This document shows, piece after piece, positions 9,210 to 16,991 of a stretch of 63,403 nt of DNA (positions are counted from its first letter, which is position 1; each line of letters opens with the position of its first letter). The notes under the pieces are model-generated. The model did not search any database. It was not told the origin of the DNA and saw only the letters and a program-made list of their open reading frames with translations. Position numbers and translations under genes: made by a program. The stretch comes from Cryomorphaceae bacterium BACL7 MAG-120322-bin74 (GTDB taxonomy: Bacteria > Bacteroidota > Bacteroidia > Flavobacteriales > Schleiferiaceae). The stretch lies in assembly GCA_001438205.1 (NCBI GenBank), contig LICG01000007.1, positions 1 through 63,403 of the forward strand, read 5' to 3'.

Positions 9210-10829
9210 TTAGCGTATTGACCCCTCCCATAGGCGTAGACCTCTTTCCGTCATTAGCCAATATTTTCCTACCATCTTGGGGCCATAGACATTTTGGAGA
9301 TTGTCGACATGATCTAAATAACCCAAGAGACTTTGATCCAAATATACCTTGTGACCAATAGGTAAATACAGCGTGAAGCGCACATTTTGACCGCGGAATC
9401 GATCTTCAAAAGGAAAGTGGATTACATCCCCCACCAATAGGCTGTCTTGGCGCACTTCGAGGGAGTATTCAACGCGACTTGCCTTCAATCTGGCTGTTCG
9501 TCGGTTCCCACTGTGTGCTTCTATAAGGACCTCCATACTGGGCACGTTTCGGAGGCTCTGCTTAATATCAAGGGCAATTCCTTCAAAGTAAATTTCATTT
9601 CCGTCGGTAGACCAAGTGCCTTCTTCTTCCGCATTGCCCATTTTCGCCTTCCCGTGCGTTTGCCATGGATTTCTCTCGTGTGGTAGGCGTTGTGAAGACA
9701 TGGCGAGGACAAAATGAGACTGGGGCTCTTTCAATTCTAGTGACCTCATATAGTAGGCCTCTTGGCGGAATTCTAAGCCTGTTCGTAGACCAATGAAGAC
9801 CCAAATAATGACCCCCACCATGGCGGATAGAATGGCTATGCCATGGATGAGCCGCCAAGCGTACGGTGTAATTTTAGCACGAAAGGTAAACCGCAATATG
9901 AGCGCAACTATTTCGATCAAGAGACCCAACACCAAGGTTCCTGTAGCAAGCCAAAAGATACTTGAGGCCATGTCACTCGGTAAAATTGTCAGAAAGAGGT
10001 CCATCACATTGCCTGATTCTGCTTCCCCATGCCATGAAAACCCAAAGGTCCCAATAACGGTGAGGGCGATGCCGGCAGCGCCTAAGCCAAGAAGGAATAT
10101 AAATCCGATTATGCGCAAGAGCGAAGACAAAGCACGCCCAAGCCCTTTCAAAATTTGGTGTGTAGCTTGGCCCATCCCTTGGGCCGCATGGCGTGCTGCG
10201 GGGGCCACCTCATGGATTCCTTCTTGGAATCGAGCTTTCATACGCTGGGCCTCTTCTTCCACCGACTTTTTGATGTTCTCAATATTGACTTCTTCGCCTC
10301 GCATGGCCAGTTTTTGCGCCGTTGATTTTGCTCCCGGGATAGCCACCCATAAAATGAAATAGGCAATCAGGCCAATGCCTTTCCCAAAAAAGAGCACCAA
10401 AAAGAGCACGCGGAAGATGATCGGATCTAGCTGAAAATAGGACCCAAGGCCGCCAGAAACCCCCCCAACAAAGCCGTTTTCCACATCGCGGAATAATCTT
10501 TTCATCGCTTTACCAGAAGAGACTGAGGCTTCTGTCGTATCCGCGATAGGTTCATTTTGATGGCTATTTTCACTAAAATCTTCGGGCCGACCCAGCGTTT
10601 CCATAGCTGAGGTTACCTCGTGGATGCTGATGACTTGCTTTCCTGGGTGGAGACTAGCAAAAAAAAGTTCCGCTAGACGTGACTCGATATCCCGTAACAT
10701 TTCATCATACCCTTCCTCGTTCTTTAAACGCTGTTTGACCGCCTCTAGATAGGCGAAAATGCGATCATACGCATCTTCATCAAGATGAAATAAAAGGCCG
10801 CCCAAATGAATATCTATGGTCTTTTTCAT
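9210..10829 (-). CDS. PspC domain membrane protein
   Basis: A 539-residue inner-membrane protein. The N-terminal 90 residues form a small helical cytoplasmic region, followed by a PspC domain (residues about 105-160: GFVGGVSGGLGSYF, then a hydrophobic segment). Several further membrane helices lie around residues 230-340, and the C-terminal 190 residues look beta-rich and extracytoplasmic. PspC proteins belong to envelope-stress responses, but this long Bacteroidota form has no settled role. Its start overlaps the padR stop by four bases (ATGA), the typical arrangement in which a PadR repressor controls its own membrane-protein partner. Confidence 0.85.
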   Translation of the reverse strand: MKKTIDIHLGGLLFHLDEDAYDRIFAYLEAVKQRLKNEEGYDEMLRDIESRLAELFFASLHPGKQVISIHEVTSAMETLGRPEDFSENSHQNEPIADTTEASVSSGKAMKRLFRDVENGFVGGVSGGLGSYFQLDPIIFRVLFLVLFFGKGIGLIAYFILWVAIPGAKSTAQKLAMRGEEVNIENIKKSVEEEAQRMKARFQEGIHEVAPAARHAAQGMGQATHQILKGLGRALSSLLRIIGFIFLLGLGAAGIALTVIGTFGFSWHGEAESGNVMDLFLTILPSDMASSIFWLATGTLVLGLLIEIVALILRFTFRAKITPYAWRLIHGIAILSAMVGVIIWVFIGLRTGLEFRQEAYYMRSLELKEPQSHFVLAMSSQRLPHERNPWQTHGKAKMGNAEEEGTWSTDGNEIYFEGIALDIKQSLRNVPSMEVLIEAHSGNRRTARLKASRVEYSLEVRQDSLLVGDVIHFPFEDRFRGQNVRFTLYLPIGHKVYLDQSLLGYLDHVDNLQNVYGPKMVGKYWLMTERGLRLWEGSIR

Positions 10830-11152
10830 GATTGTGAAAGTGCATTAACTGCGTTTACAAATTGATTCCATTCTTTGTCTAGCGTGGCAAGAAGCTCCTC
10901 GCCACTCGATGTGAGGGTATAATACTTCCGTGGAGGGCCCGCTTTTGATTCTTCCCATCGATACTCTAGCCAGCCAGCATTTTTGAGTCGTGTAAGCAGG
11001 GGGTATAAGGTCCCTTCCACCACAAGGATGTCGGCTTTCTTCAGCGCTTGGGACAAATCCGAGGTATATGCTTCTCCTTTTTGAACCACCCGCAGCACAC
11101 AAAGCTCTAACACCCCTTTGCGCATCTGTACCCTAGCGTTTTCCGTATTCAT
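10826..11152 (-). CDS. PadR family transcriptional repressor
   Basis: A 108-residue winged-helix regulator. The PadR signature is clear: an RKGVLELCVLRVV opening, the recognition region ending LVVEGTLYPLLTRLKNAGWL and the wing SKAGPPRKYYTLT. It belongs to the short subfamily 2, which lacks the long C-terminal dimerisation domain. It is the first gene of an operon with the PspC protein. A perfect 8-base inverted repeat overlaps its promoter, so autoregulation is very likely. The inducing signal is unknown; envelope stress or a membrane-active compound is an inference from the partner gene. Confidence 0.93.
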   Translation of the reverse strand: MNTENARVQMRKGVLELCVLRVVQKGEAYTSDLSQALKKADILVVEGTLYPLLTRLKNAGWLEYRWEESKAGPPRKYYTLTSSGEELLATLDKEWNQFVNAVNALSQS

Positions 11153-11156
11153 AAAG

Positions 11157-11188
11157 CAAAGATATAGTTTATATTAGGTACTATGCAA
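11157..11188 (-). promoter_or_regulatory. Complete Bacteroidota-type promoter of the padR operon
   Basis: On the minus strand, TTG (11186-11188) is followed after 21 bases by TATCTTTG (11157-11164), an exact TAnnTTTG match. The -7 element ends four bases before the ATG at 11152, so the mRNA is probably leaderless. Confidence 0.75.
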
Positions 11189-11198
11189 CACATAGTAC
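11178..11198. promoter_or_regulatory. Probable PadR operator, perfect inverted repeat
   Basis: GTACTATG (11178-11185) and CATAGTAC (11191-11198) form a perfect 8-base inverted repeat around a five-base centre. The centre contains the -33 TTG of the padR promoter, so a bound dimer would cover the promoter directly. Assignment to PadR is inferred from position and symmetry. Confidence 0.65.
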
Positions 11199-11267
11199 TT
11201 AAATTTATTCTAAGCAGTTCTTCCCATCGCCGTTCGCATAAATTTCGAGACACCTGAGAACAACGAG

Positions 11268-11277
11268 GGTTAACCCC
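11268..11277. promoter_or_regulatory. Palindrome GGGTTAACCC just upstream of the dioxygenase -7 element
   Basis: A perfect 10-base palindrome ends three bases before the -7 element of the 3-hydroxyanthranilate dioxygenase gene. It could be an operator, perhaps for the DtxR-like regulator in the same operon. A palindrome this short can also arise by chance. Confidence 0.3.
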
Positions 11278-11280
11278 GTT

Positions 11281-11288
11281 TAACTTTG
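11281..11288 (+). promoter_or_regulatory. -7 promoter element (TAACTTTG) of the dioxygenase operon
   Basis: An exact TAnnTTTG match ends five bases before the ATG at 11294. No TTG lies at the -33 distance. Confidence 0.6.
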
Positions 11289-11293
11289 TTTGT

Positions 11294-11821
11294 ATGCACA
11301 TACCCTTTAACTTCAATCATTGGTTGGACAAAAACCGCCATACGCTGGTCCCTCCTGTTGGAAACAAGAACCTTACACCTGACTCCGAGGATTATATCGT
11401 GATGGTGGTCGCTGGGCCCAACGCGCGAAAGGACTATCACTACAACGAGACCGAGGAATTTTTCTATCAACTTGAGGGCCGTATCACCGTGCGCACTCAG
11501 ATGGATGGGCAAATCGTAGACCATGTTTTAGAGGCTGGGGACATGTTCATTTGTCCAGCTAAAACCCCGCATTCTCCCATTCGTGAAGAAGGAAGCATGG
11601 GCCTCGTGGTGGAGCGCAAAAGAGCCGGAAAAGGCTTTACCGATGGCTTACTTTGGTTTTGTGACACCTGCAACGGCCCGTTGCATGCAGCCTATTTTGA
11701 ATTGCACAACATCGAAAAAGACTTTTTGCCACATTTTCACGCTTTTTATGGCGATGCATCCCTGCGCACCTGCAAAAATTGTGGCACCACAATGGACACA
11801 GATCCACGCTTTGTAAAATGA
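11294..11821 (+). CDS. nbaC: 3-hydroxyanthranilate 3,4-dioxygenase
   Basis: This iron(II) cupin enzyme opens the ring of 3-hydroxyanthranilate to 2-amino-3-carboxymuconate semialdehyde in tryptophan (kynurenine) catabolism or quinolinate synthesis. The 175-residue length is typical of the bacterial enzyme. Catalytic iron ligands fit the motif KDYHYNETEEFF (His, Glu) and the later TPHSP (His). The C-terminal rubredoxin-like metal site is intact as CDTCN and CKNCG. The stop overlaps the start of a DtxR-like regulator (ATGA), and the next pathway enzyme, ACMS decarboxylase, lies just downstream on the other strand. Confidence 0.96.
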   Translation: MHIPFNFNHWLDKNRHTLVPPVGNKNLTPDSEDYIVMVVAGPNARKDYHYNETEEFFYQLEGRITVRTQMDGQIVDHVLEAGDMFICPAKTPHSPIREEGSMGLVVERKRAGKGFTDGLLWFCDTCNGPLHAAYFELHNIEKDFLPHFHAFYGDASLRTCKNCGTTMDTDPRFVK

Positions 11822-12471
11822 ACCGGGCAACAAAAAGCGAGGAAGATTACCTCAAAATGCTCCTCCGGTTTAAGATGACAGGAGACGATATTGGCACCAA
11901 TCACCTAGCTGCCAAACTAGGCGTTGCCCCTCCCAGCGTAACCTCCATGCTGAAAAAATTAAAATCAAAAGGCCTCGTTAATTACAAAAAATATGGCCGC
12001 ATCAGCCTGACGCAACTAGGAGAGCGCATTGCTATTTCACTACTCAGACGCCACCGAATTTGGGAGGTCTTCCTCTACAAAACTTTAGGATTTACTTGGA
12101 CCGAAGTCCATGAAATTGCCGAGCAGCTTGAGCATGTTCGTAGCGAGAAGCTCATCAACAATCTTGAGGCCTTTTTGGAATTTCCCAAAGTGGATCCGCA
12201 CGGTGACCCCATTCCCACCATTGAACTTCTCATGCCTAATTATGAAGGGCACTCGCTTGAAGAGGCGCGCACAGGCCAGCATTGCAGTCTCATCTCCGTC
12301 ATAGATGACTCGAGGGAAATTTTAGGTCAATTGGATGTACTCGGCCTTTCCATCGGCTCTGAATTTGATGTGCTTGGACCAGGGGCACCCGAAGGGTCTT
12401 TTGTTATCCGCAAAGCAGGAAAAGTATCCCTCATTCGAGAGGAGTTAGCCCGGAAAATCTACGTCATTTGA
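11818..12471 (+). CDS. DtxR/MntR family metal-dependent transcriptional regulator
   Basis: A 217-residue metalloregulator. The N-terminal winged helix (SEEDYLKMLLRF, then LGVAPPSVTSMLKKLKSKGL) is followed by the metal-binding dimerisation domain (EVHEIAEQLEHVRS) and a C-terminal FeoA/SH3-like domain (residues about 150-217). In-frame codons upstream of 11818 lie inside the dioxygenase gene; the ATG at 11818 overlaps that gene's TGA, so translation is coupled. Family members repress manganese or iron uptake genes. Coupling to an iron-dependent dioxygenase is unusual and suggests metal-linked control, which is an inference. Its 3' end overlaps the opposing decarboxylase gene by 13 bases. Confidence 0.92.
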   Translation: MNRATKSEEDYLKMLLRFKMTGDDIGTNHLAAKLGVAPPSVTSMLKKLKSKGLVNYKKYGRISLTQLGERIAISLLRRHRIWEVFLYKTLGFTWTEVHEIAEQLEHVRSEKLINNLEAFLEFPKVDPHGDPIPTIELLMPNYEGHSLEEARTGQHCSLISVIDDSREILGQLDVLGLSIGSEFDVLGPGAPEGSFVIRKAGKVSLIREELARKIYVI

Positions 12472-13472
12472 GGTCCATTAAGCCACGCAAGGGCATTTAA
12501 ACCCAATGCTTTCGCTTTTTTCTCTGCGTTCCAGTCCATGGACGAAATCAATTTCCCTGGTGTCAATTCACCTAAAGGGAAAGGATAATCCGTACCCAAA
12601 GCCACCTTGTCTTCGCCCACAAGGTTGGTTAGAAAGTCTAATGCTAGCGGATCATGCACTAGGCTATCCACCCAAAATTTTCCCACATATTGGGTGGGCG
12701 CAACCGCATTGTCCACAGCACACAGGTCTGGTCTAACGTCAAAACCATGCTGGATTCGGCCTAAAGTAGCAGCAAAGGATCCTCCACCATGGGCTATGGC
12801 AACCCGAAGCCCAGGAAGTCTTTCTAGCACCCCGCCAAAGATCAATGAGCAGATTGCGCGGGAAGACTCGGCAGGCATACCCACCAGCCAGGGTAGCCAA
12901 TATTTAGGCATGGTCTGAGCGCCCATCATGTCCCACGGATGAACAAATACCGCCATACCCAAGCGTTCACAAGCTTCAAAAACTGAAAATAATTCTGGTG
13001 CATCTAGGTTCCAGTCATTGATATGGCTGCCAATCTGAATCCCTTTGAGGCCCATGGCCTTGCAGCGTTCCAATTCTGCTATAGAAAGCTCTGGGTCCTG
13101 CAGGGGGAGCGTTCCAAGGCCCTCAAATCGTCCAGGGTAACGAGCTACAATCTCCGCAATATGATCATTGAGAAAGCGTGCTACCTCTAGCGCATCTTTT
13201 GCCGGTGCCCAATAACTGAACATAACAGGAACCGTGGACAAGACTTGCATATGCACGCCGTGGTGTTGGCATTCGCCCATTCGGACCTGAGGATCCCAGC
13301 AATTGGCTTGAATTTCGCGAAAAAACTGATCGTCCTTCATCATGCGCGCACAGCCGGGGCAATGGTGATCAAGATGGATAAAACCCCCATATCCAAAGCG
13401 TTGGGCAAAAGGGGGAATATGTTCGGGAAGGATATGGGTGTGGATGTCAACCACGAGTGGAGATGTGTCCAT
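12459..13472 (-). CDS. nbaD: 2-amino-3-carboxymuconate-6-semialdehyde decarboxylase (ACMSD)
   Basis: This zinc amidohydrolase-fold enzyme decarboxylates the product of 3-hydroxyanthranilate dioxygenase and so diverts flow from quinolinate to full tryptophan degradation. The 337 residues begin with the metal motif DIHTHILP and continue with FVHPWDMMG, IAHGGGSFAATLGR and GTDYPFPLGE, all typical of ACMSD. It converges on the regulator gene (13-base overlap) and is divergent from purF. Its substrate is supplied by the enzyme encoded at 11294-11821, which supports the assignment. Confidence 0.95.
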   Translation of the reverse strand: MDTSPLVVDIHTHILPEHIPPFAQRFGYGGFIHLDHHCPGCARMMKDDQFFREIQANCWDPQVRMGECQHHGVHMQVLSTVPVMFSYWAPAKDALEVARFLNDHIAEIVARYPGRFEGLGTLPLQDPELSIAELERCKAMGLKGIQIGSHINDWNLDAPELFSVFEACERLGMAVFVHPWDMMGAQTMPKYWLPWLVGMPAESSRAICSLIFGGVLERLPGLRVAIAHGGGSFAATLGRIQHGFDVRPDLCAVDNAVAPTQYVGKFWVDSLVHDPLALDFLTNLVGEDKVALGTDYPFPLGELTPGKLISSMDWNAEKKAKALGLNALAWLNGPQMT

Positions 13473-13491
13473 TAATCAGGTTCATTGGGTC

Positions 13492-13521
13492 TTGAGCGAA
13501 GATAGGGAAGCGCTACCTTTG
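13492..13521 (+). promoter_or_regulatory. Complete promoter of purF (TTG, 19 bases, TACCTTTG)
   Basis: TTG at 13492-13494 and TACCTTTG at 13514-13521 are 19 bases apart, matching the Bacteroidota consensus. The -7 element ends 18 bases before the purF ATG at 13540, and it would lie inside the gene if the earlier ATG at 13438 were used. Confidence 0.75.
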
Positions 13522-13539
13522 AGCTTTGAAATCCATTCG

Positions 13540-15441
13540 ATGAGCGACGCCATCCACCACGAATGCGGAATTGCCCTGTTGCGCCTCCGCAAGCCCCTAG
13601 GACATTACCTGGAAAAACACGGGACGGCCTTGTATGGCCTGAATAAAATGGTGCTCATGATGGAAAAGCAGCACAACCGTGGCCAAGATGGTGCAGGGAT
13701 TGCGGGCGTCAAGTTGGACATGGCCCCAGGGCAGCGCTACATCAGTCGCTACCGCTCGGTGGAACCCAAGCCCATGCAGGACATCTTTCAGCGTATTCAA
13801 ACGCGCGTCAACGTCTTGGTAGATGGGAAGCCTGAACGGCTAAAGGATGTGCATTGGGTAAAGGAAAATCTAGCCTTCGCATGTGAGGTCTATTTGGGCC
13901 ATTTACGCTACGGAACCTTTGGCGGAAATTCGATAGAAGCTTGCCATCCTTTCTTACGCCAAAGTAACTGGATGAGTCGCAACCTCATTGTTGCGGGAAA
14001 TTTTAACATGACCAACGTCAAAGAGCTCGTAGACGAGCTTGTTTCTTTAGGTCAGCACCCAAAGGAGCGTGCCGACACGGTCACAGTTATGGAAAAAATT
14101 GGCCATTTCCTTGACAAGGAAAACGAGCGTCTCCACAAGGAGGCTAAAGATATTTTTGGCATGGCCAAGATGGAGCGAAGCGTCTATCAAATGAAGAATC
14201 TTCAACTGCCACGCGTTTTGCGAAAGGCTGCCGAAGCATGGGATGGGGGATACGCCATGGGCGGCATGGTCGGTCAAGGGGATGCCTTTCTCTTGCGCGA
14301 TCCAAATGGTATCCGTCCTGCCTACTATTATGTTGATGATGAAGTAGCGGTTGTGGCCTCTGAGCGACCCGTTATCCAAACTGCTTTTGGTGTGGATTTT
14401 GATGAGGTAAAAGAGGTTCCTCCGGGTCATATGATTTGGATTCGCCGCAATGGAGACGTCTCTATCGAAAAAGTTTTAGAGCCCCGTGAACGCCTTGCCT
14501 GTTCATTTGAGCGCATCTACTTCTCACGCGGAAACGACGGTGCCATCTATAAGGAACGACTTGAACTGGGTCGCCGCCTAGCCAACCGTGTTCTAGATGC
14601 TGCCGACAGAGATTTTGACCGCACCGTATTCAGTTTCATCCCTAATACGGCAGAAATCTCCTTCTACGGACTGGTAAAGGGCGTCGAAGACGCGTTGAAT
14701 GAACAAAAGATTCAAGAGGTAAAGGACTTGGCGGCCGACGCCCCAGATAGCGCATTGCGTGCCATACTCGAGCGTCGCTCACGGGTAGAAAAAATTGCCT
14801 GGAAAGATGTCAAGCTCAGGACTTTTATTGCGGAAGAGGCTGGCCGCGATGACATGGTCGCCCACGTTTACGACAGCACGTACAACGTCATTCAGCCCAA
14901 CGATACCTTGGTTGCTGTAGATGACAGCATTGTGCGCGGCACCACCTTGAAACAAAGCATCTTGCGCATGTTAGACCGTTTAGGTCCCAAGCGCATCATT
15001 ATTGTCAGTTCTGCGCCGCAGATCCGCTACCCTGATTGTTACGGCATTGATATGGCCAAGATTGGGGACTTTGCTGCCTTCCGCGCAGCCGTATCTTTGC
15101 TGAAGGAAAGGCATATGGAGAACGTTTTAACCGATGCCCTGGCCGATGCCCTTGCGCAACTCGCCCTTCCCATGGACCAGCAGCGCAACGCCGCACAAGC
15201 TGTGTACGCCCCCTTTTCGGACCAAGAGATTTCTGACCGCATCGCACAAATGCTCACGCCTCCTCAGGTAAAGGCTGAAGTGAAGGTGATTTATCAAACA
15301 GTAGAAGATTTACACGCTTCCTGTCCCGAAAACCTAGGGGACTGGTATTTTACGGGCAACTACCCCACCCCTGGCGGCACGCGCGTAGCCAACAGAGCCT
15401 TCGTGAACTATATGGAGGGAAGCAGCGTTCGGGCCTACTAA
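13540..15441 (+). CDS. purF: Amidophosphoribosyltransferase, long form
   Basis: PurF transfers glutamine amide nitrogen to PRPP, the first step of purine synthesis. The 633-residue protein is longer than the ~500-residue E. coli enzyme. After a short propeptide (MSDAIHHE) comes the N-terminal nucleophile Cys of the Ntn domain (CGIALLR), so self-processing is expected. The glutaminase domain has NRGQDGAG, and the PRPP loop reads VAVDDSIVRGTT near residue 480. An upstream in-frame ATG at 13438 would add 34 residues that overlap the opposite gene and contain the promoter. Long PurF paralogues occur in Bacteroidota; whether this is the only PurF of the genome cannot be told. Confidence 0.9.
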   Translation: MSDAIHHECGIALLRLRKPLGHYLEKHGTALYGLNKMVLMMEKQHNRGQDGAGIAGVKLDMAPGQRYISRYRSVEPKPMQDIFQRIQTRVNVLVDGKPERLKDVHWVKENLAFACEVYLGHLRYGTFGGNSIEACHPFLRQSNWMSRNLIVAGNFNMTNVKELVDELVSLGQHPKERADTVTVMEKIGHFLDKENERLHKEAKDIFGMAKMERSVYQMKNLQLPRVLRKAAEAWDGGYAMGGMVGQGDAFLLRDPNGIRPAYYYVDDEVAVVASERPVIQTAFGVDFDEVKEVPPGHMIWIRRNGDVSIEKVLEPRERLACSFERIYFSRGNDGAIYKERLELGRRLANRVLDAADRDFDRTVFSFIPNTAEISFYGLVKGVEDALNEQKIQEVKDLAADAPDSALRAILERRSRVEKIAWKDVKLRTFIAEEAGRDDMVAHVYDSTYNVIQPNDTLVAVDDSIVRGTTLKQSILRMLDRLGPKRIIIVSSAPQIRYPDCYGIDMAKIGDFAAFRAAVSLLKERHMENVLTDALADALAQLALPMDQQRNAAQAVYAPFSDQEISDRIAQMLTPPQVKAEVKVIYQTVEDLHASCPENLGDWYFTGNYPTPGGTRVANRAFVNYMEGSSVRAY

Positions 15442-15488
15442 AATTCCCTGGGAAGACCAACGCAGGAGGCACAGCGCGGGTTATTTTC

Positions 15489-16856
15489 CTAAGGGATTAC
15501 ATAAAAGGACCGTGTCACTGCGCCTATCCCTGCCTCTGCGTTCCAGCGATAATATCCTGCGGGCGCGGGCGAAATGTCTATCTGAAGCGTTCCATCGTGG
15601 GCACGATGTGTCCCACGCATCCAAATACGGCCCATCAAGTCGGTTACTTGCCATGTTCCATCCCAATCAACCCCGTCTACGACAAACCTACCGCGCGTGG
15701 GATTTGGGTAGAGGTCAAGCCCTGCTCCCGCGCCCTGCTCAAAGCCAATGGAGGAATATGTAATGGCATTGCTGGGAATCGTTACGTTGGTTGATCCTGC
15801 TCCTGGGCCCATAACAGGAAAATTATCCGTGGCCACTATTCCATAATACGTATCTCCAATCACATAGGGAAAGGCTGAATTCCGGTTAACATCGACCGTG
15901 GTATAGTAGGCATACGTTCCATTTGGAAATTCTGGCGTAACGGCAAAGCGCCCATTGTGCGCATCTAGATTGCCAAGGCCTGGTACATATTCAAAGTCTT
16001 CTTTGTACGACCCTAATACGACGGCAGAAGGAGAAGGGCCATATTGCCCCGCCGTGAGTACCGCGCCGCTGGGTAAGCTGCTTCGTTCGGTTATGTTTCG
16101 AATCTGATAGCTGCTCTGCATGCGCACAATCGACCCCTGACCCAAGGAGTCTACATGGGCATAGGCTCCATAAATGGGATAACCGTCAAAGGCAAAGCCA
16201 AGCAACGGAGAGTGCACCGTAGAATCCATGGTATAGAGGCCCAAAGAAGGGTAGGATGCGCAGGGATTTGACAAAGGCTGGGTTGCTGTTGTAAAAATGG
16301 CCGGACTTTGGTGGTGATGATAGGACCCCCCCACCAAGGTTGAGCCAGGCCCAGGAGGTCCATTGAAAACAGGCGACGGATGGCCTTTGGCGCAGTCAAA
16401 TCCGCTTTGTTCAAACACAACGGCATTTTGATGCCAGATATTTTGATTGTTATAGGACATGGCATCTGCATAATTGTACACAGGGACTCCATTAATCCAC
16501 ACGCCGATATGCCCCAAACCTGGGACAGAGGGCGTGCCCGTGTTCGGAACCGGGTTCTGGGGGATCCGAAAAATATAGTGACGGTTGCTGGGCAAGGCTG
16601 GGTTTCCGTCCAAAAAAGGGCCGACGGTATAGGAGGGAACCCCGCTGCAGCGGATATAGGTGTCTGTGGGCGTATATCCAATCCATTTCACGTCAGCTAG
16701 CGCCGTGTCTGTCGTTGGGTTGCTCTGGCCTTGCGCCCAATGCTGACCCGTTATGCCCGTACTGTTGTAGACCCAGGCAGCGAGGTAAGGGTTTTGTTGC
16801 GCCTGTAACGACCAAGAGGTGAGAAGCAATAAGAAAATCGAACGAAAATTTGCCAT
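15489..16856 (-). CDS. Secreted YHYH-family protein with type IX sorting domain
   Basis: A 455-residue exported protein. It begins with a signal peptide (MANFRSIFLLLLTSWSLQAQ). The central region has the layout of the YHYH domain: WINGVPVYNYADAMSYNN, a WHQNAVVFE motif, a GHPSP motif and the namesake tetrapeptide, which here reads YHHH followed by QSP. FAFDGYPIYG occurs further on. The last 75 residues form a type IX secretion C-terminal domain (LDLYPNPTRGRF, then LMGRIW and a final beta strand), so the protein should reach the cell surface or medium through T9SS. YHYH proteins have no agreed function. The promoter region carries a dyad at 16904-16920. Confidence 0.85.
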   Translation of the reverse strand: MANFRSIFLLLLTSWSLQAQQNPYLAAWVYNSTGITGQHWAQGQSNPTTDTALADVKWIGYTPTDTYIRCSGVPSYTVGPFLDGNPALPSNRHYIFRIPQNPVPNTGTPSVPGLGHIGVWINGVPVYNYADAMSYNNQNIWHQNAVVFEQSGFDCAKGHPSPVFNGPPGPGSTLVGGSYHHHQSPAIFTTATQPLSNPCASYPSLGLYTMDSTVHSPLLGFAFDGYPIYGAYAHVDSLGQGSIVRMQSSYQIRNITERSSLPSGAVLTAGQYGPSPSAVVLGSYKEDFEYVPGLGNLDAHNGRFAVTPEFPNGTYAYYTTVDVNRNSAFPYVIGDTYYGIVATDNFPVMGPGAGSTNVTIPSNAITYSSIGFEQGAGAGLDLYPNPTRGRFVVDGVDWDGTWQVTDLMGRIWMRGTHRAHDGTLQIDISPAPAGYYRWNAEAGIGAVTRSFYVIP

Positions 16857-16903
16857 GAGATAAAATTAAAGCAAAGGATAACCTGCTCTGGTGGATTTCT
16901 GTA

Positions 16904-16920
16904 TTTGTTTACCAAACAAA
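16904..16920. promoter_or_regulatory. Perfect inverted repeat between divergent genes
   Basis: TTTGTTT (16904-16910), ACC, AAACAAA (16914-16920) form a perfect 7-base inverted repeat in the 135-base region between the YHYH gene (-) and the cobalamin adenosyltransferase gene (+). It lies about 50 bases upstream of the YHYH start and is a possible operator. No terminator-like T-run follows. Confidence 0.35.
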
Positions 16921-16991
16921 CCATTGGACGCGAAGTTCGGTCCCGGGTTTAATCCTTTTTCATTTTCTGCAAGATGGGCTACTTTAGCCGG

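Noticed and set aside
9793-10362. A 189-codon plus-strand open frame opposite the PspC gene.
   Set aside because: It is the antisense shadow of a well-supported membrane protein gene and has low-complexity composition with no family resemblance.
13438-13539. Upstream in-frame extension of PurF from ATG 13438.
   Set aside because: It overlaps the opposite gene, contains the full purF promoter and would bury the N-terminal propeptide and catalytic Cys.
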